A stretch of DNA of 64,000 nt from JAAZZIT01 sp964480525. GTDB taxonomy: Bacteria > Bacillota > Clostridia > Oscillospirales > Ruminococcaceae. The translations under genes were made by a program, and so were the position numbers. The DNA lies in NCBI GenBank assembly GCA_964480525.1, contig CAYZOV010000006.1, forward strand, positions 18,350 through 82,349, written 5' to 3'. The notes beneath the pieces were generated by a model that worked only from the letters and a program-made list of their open reading frames with translations, was not told the origin of the DNA and ran no database searches. Of the stretch, positions 9,301-17,581 are shown in pieces (position 1 is the stretch's first letter; each line of letters opens with the position of its first letter).

Positions 9301-9576
9301 ATGACAAAGGCAGAATTGATTTCGGCTGTGGCAGAAAAAGGATACTCGAAAAAAGAAGCGGAAAAAATTATTTTTGACGTTTTTGACACCATTTCGGAAA
9401 CCTTAGAAAAGGGCGAAAAAGTTGTGGTGGCTCATTTTGGAGTTTTCAGCGTCCGTCAAAGAGCCGAAAGAACAGTTTACAACCCGAAAAAAGGCGCAAA
9501 CATTGTTTCAAAAGCAAAGAAAACGCCGATTTTCAAGGCAGGAAAAACTTTGAAAGCCAAAGTTGACAAAGACTGA
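9301..9576 (+). CDS. hup: HU-family nucleoid protein
   Basis: HU is the small dimeric histone-like protein that bends and compacts DNA. The 91-residue product has the helix-turn-helix body (TKAELISAVAEKGYSKKEAEKII), the GxF-type saddle (VAHFGVFSVRQRAERTVYNPKKG) and the basic C-terminal strand (PIFKAGKTLKAKV). The ATG at 9301 is chosen because AGAGGACGG lies at the right distance before it; the in-frame ATG at 9283 would overlap that site. It shares a transcript with the DUF6465 gene 15 bp downstream. Confidence 0.95.
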   Translation: MTKAELISAVAEKGYSKKEAEKIIFDVFDTISETLEKGEKVVVAHFGVFSVRQRAERTVYNPKKGANIVSKAKKTPIFKAGKTLKAKVDKD

Positions 9577-9591
9577 CAGGAGGGCTAAGAA

Positions 9592-9951
9592 ATGGCAGTT
9601 AAGAAAGAAACCGTTGAAAAAGTAAAAGAAGTTGCGAAAAAAACAACAAAAAAGGCTGAAGAAGTGGCTGAAAAGGCTGTGAAAACCGCCAAACCAAAGG
9701 TTGAAAAAGCAACAAAAGCAGCAAGCGAAGCCGTAAAGAACGCCACAACGAAAGTTAAGGAAGAAATTTTCGTAGAATTTGGCGGAAAAAGCGTCCTTGC
9801 AAGCGACGTCATCGAAAAGGTGAAAGCCGATTACAAGGCAGGCGGAAACAAAAAAGCCATCAAAAAGGTTCAAATTTACATCAAACCAGAGGACGGCTGT
9901 GCTTATTACGTTATCAACGACGTTGCAGAGGGCAAAAAAGTTGACCTTTAA
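9592..9951 (+). CDS. DUF6465 family protein with Ala/Lys-rich N-terminal segment
   Basis: The 119-residue protein has two parts. Residues 1-60 are an Ala/Lys/Glu/Val-rich low-complexity helix resembling histone H1 or LEA tails (VKEVAKKTTKKAEEVAEKA). Residues 60-119 are a compact domain (EIFVEFGGKSVLASDVIEKV, then VQIYIKPEDGCAYYVIND) typical of DUF6465. Its ribosome site is AGGAGG. It directly follows hup in an operon, and its lysine-rich tail suggests an accessory role on the nucleoid, which is an inference. Confidence 0.8.
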   Translation: MAVKKETVEKVKEVAKKTTKKAEEVAEKAVKTAKPKVEKATKAASEAVKNATTKVKEEIFVEFGGKSVLASDVIEKVKADYKAGGNKKAIKKVQIYIKPEDGCAYYVINDVAEGKKVDL

Positions 9952-9969
9952 TCTACGGAATCTATGAAA

Positions 9970-10000
9970 AAAACCTGACGAATTTGCTTCGTCAGGTTTT
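9970..10000. terminator. Bidirectional terminator of the hup operon and the PpiC-like gene
   Basis: A 13-bp perfect stem (9970-9982 with 9988-10000), 5-nt loop, with T-runs on both strands, between convergent genes. Confidence 0.9.
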
Positions 10001-10011
10001 TTGTTTTAATC

Positions 10012-11298
10012 TTAGTCTGAATTTTTTTCGTACCATTCGTTCTGGCGTTCGTAAACGTCGATTGAGTTATATTTTTCAAAGGATTTTTCGTTCTTTTCGA
10101 TTGAAATTGTTTTGATAACTTCGTCGATAAGGGTTTCAAAATCGTCTGTTTTCATTGCCTGAATAAGGCTTTCACGGTTTGCCGACGCAAATTCGGTTCT
10201 TTCGGACATATCAAGGCGTTCGATGATGTAATAGCCGTCGTCATCGTTATAGAGGGAAATTTTGTCGATTTCAAGGTCGGAAATAAAGTCAATATACTCG
10301 TTATCCTCGTAGCTGTTCACGTCACGAACGTACTCGTTAGGGTACTTTTCGCTTTCGATTTCGGCGGGAGTTTTCTCCTCTTCGTCCTCGTCGTCAGCGT
10401 CAGTTTCGGAAGAACTATCGGTTTCGGAAGAACTATCGGTTTCAGAAGAACTATCAGTTTCCGAAGAACTATCGGTTTCCGAAGAACTGTCAGTTTCCGA
10501 AGAACTATCAGTTTCCGAAGAACTATCGGTTTCAGAAGAACTATCAGTTTCCGAAGAACTATCGGTTTCCGAAGAATTGTCGTCTGTTGTATCTTTATCC
10601 TTATCGTCGTCGGATTCCTCGGTTTCTTTCTCATAAGCTTCGATAAGCTCGTCCATTGTCTTGCCTTCATCAGCAAGTTTCATATACTTATCGGCGGTTT
10701 CCTTTGCTGCGTCCTTATCGTCGTCGTCGATAGCAATATAAATCTGCTTATATCTCAAAAGATTTTCCTTAACGTAGGTGTTGATTTCGTCGTCGCTGAC
10801 GGCAGAAACTCCGCCCTCGTAGTAAAGTCCCTCAAAGAGTTTTTCCGAAAGTTTTGAATAAGTCTGGATTCGTTTAAGAGATTCTTTAGAAATTCCCATT
10901 TCTTCGTAATAATCGCCGTTTGAATCCCATGCGCTATTGACGGTGGAATTAACCTCTTTCTTTTCTTCGTCAGAAAGTTTGATTCCTAATTCTTTACATT
11001 TTTTCTCGGTAGCAACCATGTCAAGGCAGGTTTCATAAGCGTAATTTTCAAGATATTCGCTAAGTTTTTGGTCGCCCAACATCTGGTCTTCAAACTTGTC
11101 CGAAAGGGTCTGACCTGAATAGTAAAGTGTGTAAAGCTGGGTGGTGTATTCGGACAACATAAGGCTGATATACACGCCACTCTGGATTTCTTCGCCGTCA
11201 GCTTTCATAATATAGCCTGTTTTATTTGTACAGCCTGCCATTGAAAATACCATTGTAAGAGCAAGACAGCCTGCAACTAAGCGTTTTTTTAGTGACAT
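10012..11298 (-). CDS. PrsA/PpiC-like foldase lipoprotein with Ser-Glu-Thr-Asp repeat insert
   Basis: This is an exported lipoprotein (signal MSLKKRLVAGCLALTMVFSMAGC). The part after the signal has the SurA/PrsA-type chaperone arrangement: a GVYI/YTTQLY helix region, then a long helical arm, with the region beginning ENLLRYKQIYIAI resembling the start of a PpiC parvulin fold. That fold is interrupted by ten tandem SSETDS hexapeptides within an acidic stretch and resumes near the C-terminus (DGYYIIERLD). The ATG at 11298 is used because GAAAGGAAAA precedes it; an upstream TTG has no ribosome site. It may help fold secreted proteins. The isomerase fold is degenerate and activity is uncertain. 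Confidence 0.75.
   Translation of the reverse strand: MSLKKRLVAGCLALTMVFSMAGCTNKTGYIMKADGEEIQSGVYISLMLSEYTTQLYTLYYSGQTLSDKFEDQMLGDQKLSEYLENYAYETCLDMVATEKKCKELGIKLSDEEKKEVNSTVNSAWDSNGDYYEEMGISKESLKRIQTYSKLSEKLFEGLYYEGGVSAVSDDEINTYVKENLLRYKQIYIAIDDDDKDAAKETADKYMKLADEGKTMDELIEAYEKETEESDDDKDKDTTDDNSSETDSSSETDSSSETDSSSETDSSSETDSSSETDSSSETDSSSETDSSSETDSSSETDADDEDEEEKTPAEIESEKYPNEYVRDVNSYEDNEYIDFISDLEIDKISLYNDDDGYYIIERLDMSERTEFASANRESLIQAMKTDDFETLIDEVIKTISIEKNEKSFEKYNSIDVYERQNEWYEKNSD
10399..10581 (-). repeat. 18-bp tandem repeat inside the PpiC-like gene
   Basis: About ten head-to-tail 18-bp units encode SSETDS. Synonymous third positions vary between units (TCG, TCC, TCA), so the array is selected at protein level and is not a recent expansion. 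Confidence 0.85.
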
Positions 11299-11353
11299 TT
11301 TTAATTTTCCTTTCAAATTTAGTTGTATTTTTTAAATACCAATCCAATTTAAT

Positions 11354-11382
11354 AGTATACACTATTTTAGCTGAATTGTCAA
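11354..11382 (-). promoter_or_regulatory. Promoter of the PpiC-like gene
   Basis: On the minus strand TTGACA and TATACT are spaced by 17 bp, about 56 bp before the start codon. Confidence 0.8.
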
Positions 11383-11397
11383 GTGGCGGGCAAACAA

Positions 11398-11423
11398 AAA
11401 AGCACCCCCGAAAGAGTGCTTTT
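11398..11423 (-). terminator. Terminator of the lipoprotein gene at 11440
   Basis: An 8-bp stem (AAAAGCAC with GTGCTTTT) followed by TTTTTTG on the minus strand, 17 bp past the stop. Confidence 0.8.
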
Positions 11424-11439
11424 GAAGTTTTTGCAAAAA

Positions 11440-12117
11440 TTATCTAAGTGTAATGCTATTAACAACTTCGTCAAGGTCAACGAACATTTCAGAACCGCCT
11501 GTGAAAGTGATAACATAGCTTTCTGTTTCGCCCGTAATCATAATCTGTGCAAGTGTGTACACGTCGTATGTGAGTTCGATTACAACAGCTTCGCAACCTG
11601 TAATCTTAGTGTGTTCAAAGGTTGTGATTTCAACACCCTCGTACATTGTAGCATATGCCTGTTCCATTACGTCCTTTGTAATAAGGCTGATTGAGTCGTC
11701 TTTTTGGGTGATGATGATATTAAGATTGTTGCCCGTTACGAGATAGTCAGACGGAACGAAGTAAACGCCTCCGTTGATTTCCTGTGCAGACCATGTGTTG
11801 TCAACTCTGAGAGAAAGGTTTCCTGCTGTGATAACGCCGTCGTTGATAGTACCCTGTGGCAAACTGCTAGGTGTAGCAGCGTGTACGTTATCGTCGATTT
11901 CTTCCTTAGAAGAATCGTCCTCTTTTGAAGAATCATCTTCCTTTGATGAATCATCTTCCTTTGAAGAATCATCTTCTTTTGAAGAATCGTCCTTGTCGGC
12001 GCTGTCTACAACTGAAGAACTATCCTTTTCGTCCTCGTCGTCGTTGTCATTTTCGTTACAAGCGACCATTGAAAGTGCCATAAGGGCAGCCAAAGTCATT
12101 GCCAAAAGTTTTTTCAT
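11440..12117 (-). CDS. Secreted lipoprotein with acidic DDSSKE repeats, unknown function
   Basis: The 225-residue product starts with a lipoprotein signal (LMALSMVAC, Cys at about 20). It continues with a highly acidic linker holding five DDSSKE hexapeptides and ends in a globular domain of about 140 residues with alternating strands (GNLSLRVDNTWSAQE ... ESYVITFTGG). I do not recognise the globular domain. The linker presumably lifts the domain through the cell wall. It has its own promoter and terminator and an AAAAGGAG ribosome site. Its neighbour at 10012 has a similar acidic Ser-rich repeat spacer. Confidence 0.75.
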   Translation of the reverse strand: MKKLLAMTLAALMALSMVACNENDNDDEDEKDSSSVVDSADKDDSSKEDDSSKEDDSSKEDDSSKEDDSSKEEIDDNVHAATPSSLPQGTINDGVITAGNLSLRVDNTWSAQEINGGVYFVPSDYLVTGNNLNIIITQKDDSISLITKDVMEQAYATMYEGVEITTFEHTKITGCEAVVIELTYDVYTLAQIMITGETESYVITFTGGSEMFVDLDEVVNSITLR

Positions 12118-12155
12118 GATAAAATCTCCTTTTCAAATTAAATATGGTATTAAGT

Positions 12156-12184
12156 ATTATAACATATTTTCAGAAAATTGTCAA
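12156..12184 (-). promoter_or_regulatory. Promoter of the lipoprotein gene at 11440
   Basis: TTGACA and TATAAT on the minus strand with a 17-bp spacer, matching the sigma-A consensus exactly. Confidence 0.9.
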
Positions 12185-12203
12185 TGAAATTTCACAAAAA
12201 ACA

Positions 12204-12232
12204 TTGACATTTCTTAAAAATTGTGATATGTT
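12204..12232 (+). promoter_or_regulatory. Promoter of the GH5 gene
   Basis: TTGACA and TATGTT with a 17-bp spacer, divergent from the promoter at 12156-12184. Confidence 0.75.
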
Positions 12233-12287
12233 CATTAAGTAGGGTTTTAGAACCTTTAAGTTACAAAATTCAGAAAGGACGGCTTTT

Positions 12288-13463
12288 ATGAAGTTTAAAA
12301 GAATACTTGCAAGCGGACTTGCTTTAATGATGATTTTTACTACAGCGTGTTCAAACGATGAATCAAGTGTAAACACAACTGTAGGACAAAATGAGCAAAC
12401 CAACTCCGGCAGTACGGTGGGCGGTTATTACGATTTGCCTTTTGAAAATCCCCAGACGGACGCAAAGGTGGTTATCGAAAACGGAAAATTTACAGTTAAG
12501 GGCGAAGAAATTTGGTTTAACTCGGTAAACACGCCGTGGGACAACTGGAACGATTTCGGCGGAAGTTTTGACGTGGCATTTTGGGACAGCCATTTTGCAA
12601 ATTTAAAAGCGGCGGGAGTTAATGCAACCAGAATTTGGTTTAACTGTAACGGGATGGTCGGGGTTAAACTTAAAGAGGACGGAAGTTTTGACTGTGTTAC
12701 CGACCAGCATTGGAAAGACGTAGACAGGTTGTTTGAATTGGCGGCAAAACACGAAATTTACATTATGGCGACAATGCTTTCGTTTGACCATTTTAAGGAC
12801 ACAAACGAGGGTTATGAAAGTTGGCGGGCAATGATTTGCGACAGCGAAAAAATTGACCAATTTGTGAACGGTTATGTTATTCCGTTTGCGAAAAGGTACG
12901 ACGCCAACGACTATTTGTGGAGCATTGATTTAATGAACGAGCCTGACTGGGTTTACGAAAACGAGGAGTGCGGAAAAATCGATTGGGACAATTTGTCTAA
13001 TTATTTTGCCCGTGCATCGGCGGGGATTCACGAAAATTCGGACGTGCTTGTAACGGTTGGATTCGGCATGATTAAGTACAATTCGATTACACATCAGGGC
13101 AACATGGCCAGCAAGGAATACCTGTATTTTCTGTCGAAAAACGAAAATTCGTACATAGATTTTAACTCACCGCACTATTATTACTGGCAGAAGCAATGGT
13201 ATGGGTTCCCATTTGAGAAAAGTCCGTCGGAGTTTGGGTTGGACGATTCGATTCCGTGCGTAATCGGCGAATGTGCCTGCCTTGACGAGGGTGACGAAAC
13301 CCTTGAAGAAAAGTACAACATGGCGTTGGAAAACAGTTGGGACGGAGTTTTTGCTTGGACGTCAAACGGCGTTGACACCTGTGGCGGATACTTGGATATA
13401 CTGCCTGCGACGACTTCTATTTACCAAAAAATTCCTGAAAAAGTTTACCCTTTGGCTGACTGA
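12288..13463 (+). CDS. Glycoside hydrolase family 5-type lipoprotein (mannanase/glucanase-like)
   Basis: The 391-residue protein is exported (signal with TTAC, Cys 21) and then forms a (beta/alpha)8 barrel of GH5/clan A type. Supporting motifs are IWFNSVNTPW at strand 1, ATRIWFN at strand 2, LMNEPDW with the acid/base Glu 218 after strand 4, SPHYYYW, and CVIGECAC with the nucleophile Glu 328 at strand 7. Such enzymes cut beta-mannan or other beta-glucans at the cell surface. The ribosome site is AAAGGACGG. It has its own promoter and a GC-rich hairpin downstream. Substrate cannot be read from sequence. Confidence 0.8.
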   Translation: MKFKRILASGLALMMIFTTACSNDESSVNTTVGQNEQTNSGSTVGGYYDLPFENPQTDAKVVIENGKFTVKGEEIWFNSVNTPWDNWNDFGGSFDVAFWDSHFANLKAAGVNATRIWFNCNGMVGVKLKEDGSFDCVTDQHWKDVDRLFELAAKHEIYIMATMLSFDHFKDTNEGYESWRAMICDSEKIDQFVNGYVIPFAKRYDANDYLWSIDLMNEPDWVYENEECGKIDWDNLSNYFARASAGIHENSDVLVTVGFGMIKYNSITHQGNMASKEYLYFLSKNENSYIDFNSPHYYYWQKQWYGFPFEKSPSEFGLDDSIPCVIGECACLDEGDETLEEKYNMALENSWDGVFAWTSNGVDTCGGYLDILPATTSIYQKIPEKVYPLAD

Positions 13464-13485
13464 TTAGGAAAAAAAGTTTTAAAAT

Positions 13486-13525
13486 AACCCCCACTTGGTC
13501 TTTGTTTTAAAGGTCAGGTGGGGTT
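13486..13525 (+). terminator. Terminator after the GH5 gene
   Basis: A hairpin pairs AACCCC-CACTTG with CAGGTGGGGTT (one bulge, one G-T pair) and is followed by AAATTTT. A second, weaker GC-rich hairpin follows at about 13543-13571. Confidence 0.6.
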
Positions 13526-13625
13526 AAATTTTGCCCGAAAACCCCACTTGGGCGGTGGGCAGGTTGGGGTGTAATTAAACTTTGTATAAATTTTGCGTAA
13601 CTGTTTTATTAACAAAACTTCGTCT

Positions 13626-13654
13626 GCACAACATAACTTTTTCAGTCATATACT
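13626..13654 (+). promoter_or_regulatory. Sigma-K-like promoter of dpsA
   Basis: GCACA, a 16-bp spacer and CATATACT match the mother-cell sigma-K pattern (AC at -35, CATAnnnT at -10). The expected start of transcription is just before the AGGGGGT ribosome site. No sigma-A consensus fits this gap as well. Sigma-K control of dipicolinate synthase is established in Bacillus; here it is inferred from the motif. Confidence 0.6.
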
Positions 13655-13683
13655 GAAATATCAACGGATAGGGGGTCTGGGTT

Positions 13684-14811
13684 ATGGGCAGCAAGCGTAT
13701 TCTGGTGGCAGGCGGAGATTTACGGCAGGTGTTTGCGGCGGAGTATTTGGGGAAAAAATTTGAAGTCGCTAAGTTTGCTTTGGGAGAAAAAACAGTTGAA
13801 GCACCGAAAGAAAACTATTTTGACGTGGTTGTTTTGCCTGTTGTTGCGTCGGTTGACGGTGAAAATTTGAATACGCCGTTATGTAATTATAAAATTTCGC
13901 TTAACGAGATTTTAAAGTTTGTCAAAAACAGCGGACTTATTTTGGGCGGAAAATTCTCCTCACAGGTCAGAGAACTTTTTGAAACAAAGTGCAGGGTTTT
14001 AGAGTATGCAAACAGAGAGGATTTTGCCATTAAAAACTGCGTTCCCACGGCAGAGGGGGCGTTGCAGGTGGCAATGGAAGAATTGGCAACGACGGTTCGG
14101 GGTGTGCGCACGCTTGTTGTAGGTTATGGCAGGGTGGGAAAAATTGTGGCAAAACTTTTCGCCGACGTGGGAGCAGATGTTTGTGCAACTGCCCGAAAAA
14201 TCGGGGATTTGGCTCTTTGCGAAGCAATGCAAATCAAGGCGAAAAAAACCTCGCAGGCTTTGGAAAACCCGCGAGATTATGACTTGATTATTAACACAGT
14301 TCCCTATTTGGTAATTGACAAAAACGTTTTAGCAAAGGTTAAAAAAGACGTTTTGATAATCGACCTTGCTTCACGTCCGGGGGGAGTGGATTTTGATTTT
14401 GCGAAAAAATCGGGCGTGAAAGTTATTTGGGCATTGTCGCTTCCGCCGAGGGTAACGGGTGCAAAACTATTTTCGGTAGATTGTGTCAAGCAAAAATTGA
14501 CGGTTTTGCTCGAAATCCACCTGAATTACCGAGCCGTCGGCGGTGCTTGCGTAGTCCCAGCTTTCTTTGTTGTCGCCAAAAGGCACACGTTGGCTGGATT
14601 TTTCGTAGTTAAGGCACAACGGCATGGAGAAAATAAGGCTTTTGACGGTGCTTTTGTCCATATTTGTAGTGATTTTCGGGAGAACGTCCTGAATAAACTT
14701 GTCAAGTTCTGTCAATTTCATATCTTTAACTTTGTCGGAAATAAGCGTCAAAACCTGACGTTGGCGGTCTGTTCGGGCAAAATCGTCGCCCACTTTTTTA
14801 CGGATTCGTGA
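13684..14811 (+). CDS. dpsA: Dipicolinate synthase subunit A, 5' part, interrupted; frame reads on into antisense DNA
   Basis: DpsA (SpoVFA) with DpsB makes dipicolinic acid for the spore core from a lysine-pathway intermediate. Residues 1-254 (to 14445) align with the family: KRILVAGGDLRQ at the N-terminus, the Rossmann motif VVGYGRVGKIVA near 146, and DLASRPGGVDFDFAKKSGVK. At Pro 254 the family sequence stops abruptly. The frame then runs 366 bp as the antisense of the neighbouring LCP gene, giving meaningless sequence to 14811. The missing ending (GKVAPKTAGEIVGATVENIL) lies at 24673-24750. So this is the 5' exon-like half of a gene split by a 10.2-kb element, not a simple frameshift. As it stands it would lack the conserved PGKVAPKTAG tail. 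Confidence 0.93.
   Translation: MGSKRILVAGGDLRQVFAAEYLGKKFEVAKFALGEKTVEAPKENYFDVVVLPVVASVDGENLNTPLCNYKISLNEILKFVKNSGLILGGKFSSQVRELFETKCRVLEYANREDFAIKNCVPTAEGALQVAMEELATTVRGVRTLVVGYGRVGKIVAKLFADVGADVCATARKIGDLALCEAMQIKAKKTSQALENPRDYDLIINTVPYLVIDKNVLAKVKKDVLIIDLASRPGGVDFDFAKKSGVKVIWALSLPPRVTGAKLFSVDCVKQKLTVLLEIHLNYRAVGGACVVPAFFVVAKRHTLAGFFVVKAQRHGENKAFDGAFVHICSDFRENVLNKLVKFCQFHIFNFVGNKRQNLTLAVCSGKIVAHFFTDS
14421..14467 (+). other. attL, left junction of the dpsA-interrupting element
   Basis: The crossover core is TCCG at 14442-14445. To the left is dpsA coding sequence with TTTGGGCA (14426-14433). To the right is element sequence with GTAAC (14452-14456) and TGCAAAAC (14460-14467), which are mirrored at attR. 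The right arm ends on the first base of the LCP stop codon. Confidence 0.85.
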
Positions 14812-15906
14812 ATAAGCGAGGGCTTGGTTGCCATTCATATGGTAGGTTCCCGCCTCATATAAATAATCTGTGCCGTATTCGTTGCCCAAAATTCGGTTTT
14901 GTTCACGCATTGGGTCTTGCATGGCGGTGGCTTCGGCTTGGGTTATTTCAATGTCAAGTCCGCCCACACTGTCGATAATTTGTGCAAAAGCGACAAAATC
15001 CACTTTGGCATAATAGTCAATTTGCACACCGAAATTAAATTCCAAAGTATCCATAAGAAGCTCTGCACCGCCGTGGGAGTGCGCCCAGTTAAGTTTGTGC
15101 CATGTTTCGGCGTCCGTTCCCGGAATTTGGACGTTAATATCACGCATGAACGATGTCATGACAATTTGTTTTGTTGTTTTATTTATCGAAACCAGTATCA
15201 TGGAATCCGAAAGTCCGTTTCTGCCGTCCTGTCGTGCGTCTGTTCCAACAAGCAAAACGTTAAAAACATTGTCGTCGGACACGGTATTTGCGATTTCCAG
15301 TCGGTCGTCGTCGGGTGTGAAATTCAAAAGCGAAGCATAATTGTCGATTTTGAAGTAAACAAAACCGCCCGCAACCAGCAATAAAACAAGAATCAGAGCC
15401 AAAAATTTCGCAAAAAAATGGTGTTTTTTCTTTTTCTTCGGAAGAATTTCGTCGGGGTAATCATCGTAAATTTCGTCGTTATCTTCTTGGGTGTATTCAT
15501 ATTTATTTTTCATAAGTTTTTCCTTTTGTTCATTTTTGCTGTTAGAAGTTAAAGCTTGGTTAGTCCCGAAAGATTTATACTCTGATTGGTATTTTTCGGG
15601 CGGAATATTCAGTTTAAACTCTTTTTTTGAGGTTTTTGCGGAAGAAGAATTTCCGAAATTTTCCCTTAAACTGCGTAAAAATTCGGGGTCAAGCTGGGTT
15701 TCGGCATTATAAGGCGCATTTTGAGAATTACGAAATGCGGAGCGGTCAACAAATTCTTCGCCGATTTCCCGTTCTTTTGGGGGCAAATCGAAATTCCGTG
15801 TGTTTTCTTTTTTGTTCACCCTAGTAACTTTGACTTTGACGGCTTTCTTTTTTTCTATGCTGTCGGCGATTAGCTCCTGTAGGGTTGGTTCGTTTTTATA
15901 GGGCAT
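14467..15906 (-). CDS. LytR-CpsA-Psr (LCP) family cell-wall polymer ligase
   Basis: LCP proteins attach teichoic acids or capsule polymers to peptidoglycan on the outer face of the membrane. The 479-residue protein has a long charged cytoplasmic part (1-160), one membrane span (about 165-186, after a poly-Lys/His stretch) and the LCP domain. Family motifs are seen: VLLVGTDARQD, SDSMILVSINK, TSFMRDINV, YYAKVDFVAF, ALAYSRIRK and DFARTDRQRQVL. The N-terminal extension of 131 residues is unusual; a second ATG at 15513 has its own ribosome site (AAAGGA) and would give a 348-residue form of normal length. Its stop codon touches the left end of the dpsA element, and dpsA reads into it antisense. Confidence 0.9.
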   Translation of the reverse strand: MPYKNEPTLQELIADSIEKKKAVKVKVTRVNKKENTRNFDLPPKEREIGEEFVDRSAFRNSQNAPYNAETQLDPEFLRSLRENFGNSSSAKTSKKEFKLNIPPEKYQSEYKSFGTNQALTSNSKNEQKEKLMKNKYEYTQEDNDEIYDDYPDEILPKKKKKHHFFAKFLALILVLLLVAGGFVYFKIDNYASLLNFTPDDDRLEIANTVSDDNVFNVLLVGTDARQDGRNGLSDSMILVSINKTTKQIVMTSFMRDINVQIPGTDAETWHKLNWAHSHGGAELLMDTLEFNFGVQIDYYAKVDFVAFAQIIDSVGGLDIEITQAEATAMQDPMREQNRILGNEYGTDYLYEAGTYHMNGNQALAYSRIRKKVGDDFARTDRQRQVLTLISDKVKDMKLTELDKFIQDVLPKITTNMDKSTVKSLIFSMPLCLNYEKSSQRVPFGDNKESWDYASTADGSVIQVDFEQNRQFLLDTIYRK

Positions 15907-16087
15907 ATTTTTACCATCTTTCTTTTTTGTTCCTTTAAGAATATTATATATTTTTTAGGCGGTGTTGTCAATGAAAATTGTGTTGGAAAATTTCGTATTT
16001 TGGCGGAATTACAAGAATTGATTAAATTTTGATATCTTTTGTTAGCTAAATATTTACATAACGTTTAGATTTAATTTTGGAGGAAAA

Positions 16088-17581
16088 ATGACAGCGATTT
16101 ATACACGTCAATCTGTAGACAAAGTGGATTCAATCAGCATTGAAACCCAGATTGATTTTTGTAAACAAAGGCTTTTGCAGGGAGAAAAATTTGAAATTTT
16201 TACCGACAAAGGCTATTCCGGTGGCACTCAAAATCGCCCAGAATACCAAAGATTGGTTAGAATGTGCAAAAACGGGCATATTGAACGGGTGATAACGTAC
16301 AAACTTGACAGAATCAGCCGTTCCCTGTTGCATTTTGTTTTGCTTCTTGAAGATTTGGAAAAGTCTGACGTTGAGTTGATTTCCTGCACGGAAAATTTCT
16401 CCAGCCGAAGTGAAATGGGCGTAATTATTATGAAAATGTTAATTATGTTTGCAGAAATGGAACGTAAAAATATTCGTAGCAGAATCAGAGATAATTATTA
16501 TTCCCGTGGGGAAAAAGGCTTTTATCTTGGGGGTTGCGCACCGTATGGGTACAAAAAAGTTTCCATTAAAATTTGTGGAAAAAGCACCAGCGGATATGAA
16601 ATTATAGATTTGGAAGCAAAAGTCTTGGAGGAAATTTACAATTTGTACATAATACAAGATTTGTCTGCTAACGGTGTTTGCAGAGAACTAAACCGCCGAA
16701 ATATTCTCACAAAAGCAGGTGGAAAATGGTCGGCGAACACCCTGTTGAGGGTTATTAGAAACCCGTTTTATGTTAAGTCGGATTACAGAGTTTATGAATT
16801 TTTTATGTCAGAGGGTGCTGTTGTTACGTCGTCGGCGGAGGATTTTATGTCGGGTTTCGGGTGCGTTTGCTACGGCGACAAAGGACAAAGAAAACACTCA
16901 AAATTTGCTGATTTTAGAGGTGAACACATTACGGTTGGGGGGCATTTGGGGGTTATTTCAAGCGAAATGTGGCTTAGTGCCGTGGAAAAGTCAAGACGCA
17001 ATAACATGGCAAAAGTACAAAAAAGCGGACAGAAAACTTATTTAAGCGGTTTGATTTTTTGTTCACATTGCGGATATAAATACACAACAACAAGCGGAAA
17101 TGGCTATACATATTTTTATTGCAGACAGCGAAAAATCGGGAGTTGCGATAGCAAAGTGGGGTTAGTCAGAGCCGATTTATTGGAAGAAATAGTTGAACAT
17201 TATGTTAAATTATGGTTAATATCTCATTCTTGCATTAAACGGGAAGCAAAGGATTGCACAGAAGAAGCAATGTTAAGGTGCGAACTGGCAAATTTAAGGT
17301 GCAAGGCAAAGAAAATTCAGGAAGAAATAGCCGCCTGCAACGGTGAAGAAGTTGGTTTTCTCGTTGAATCTTTAAGAGAAATTGGCAAAAAAAATTTACT
17401 TTTAGAGAAAAAAGTAGCGGAAATTCAAAGTAAATCGTCTTGCAATTTTGAAAATTTAAAAGATTTGGCGGAGAATTTTTCGCCACTTCCCTGCTCTGCA
17501 AAAAAAGCAATTGTTGGATACATTGTGAAAAAAGTCGAAATTTCTGAAAATGAAATGCGTATTTATTTGTGTTATCGCTGA
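16088..17581 (+). CDS. Large serine recombinase (site-specific integrase/excisionase)
   Basis: The 497-residue protein has every part of a large serine recombinase. A resolvase domain spans about 1-140 with catalytic Ser 9 in IYTRQS and active-site arginines (DRISRS). A recombinase domain covers about 165-290. A zinc ribbon has Cys 325, 328, 345 and 353. A long coiled coil lies around 395-450. SpoIVCA, which excises skin from sigK, belongs to this family. GGAGG precedes the ATG. It is the only recombinase in the element and the natural candidate to cut at the two TCCG cores. No directionality factor is recognisable. A CATAACGT at 16057 resembles a mother-cell -10 but has no clear -35. Confidence 0.93.
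   Translation: MTAIYTRQSVDKVDSISIETQIDFCKQRLLQGEKFEIFTDKGYSGGTQNRPEYQRLVRMCKNGHIERVITYKLDRISRSLLHFVLLLEDLEKSDVELISCTENFSSRSEMGVIIMKMLIMFAEMERKNIRSRIRDNYYSRGEKGFYLGGCAPYGYKKVSIKICGKSTSGYEIIDLEAKVLEEIYNLYIIQDLSANGVCRELNRRNILTKAGGKWSANTLLRVIRNPFYVKSDYRVYEFFMSEGAVVTSSAEDFMSGFGCVCYGDKGQRKHSKFADFRGEHITVGGHLGVISSEMWLSAVEKSRRNNMAKVQKSGQKTYLSGLIFCSHCGYKYTTTSGNGYTYFYCRQRKIGSCDSKVGLVRADLLEEIVEHYVKLWLISHSCIKREAKDCTEEAMLRCELANLRCKAKKIQEEIAACNGEEVGFLVESLREIGKKNLLLEKKVAEIQSKSSCNFENLKDLAENFSPLPCSAKKAIVGYIVKKVEISENEMRIYLCYR

Noticed and set aside
14446..14811. C-terminal 121 residues of the dpsA reading frame as a real domain
   Set aside because: It is the antisense of the LCP gene, has no protein-like pattern, and the genuine C-terminus of DpsA is found at 24673-24750.
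13684..14811. dpsA as a simple frameshift or decayed gene
   Set aside because: The missing end is intact 10.2 kb away in the right frame, with symmetric att sites and a recombinase in between.
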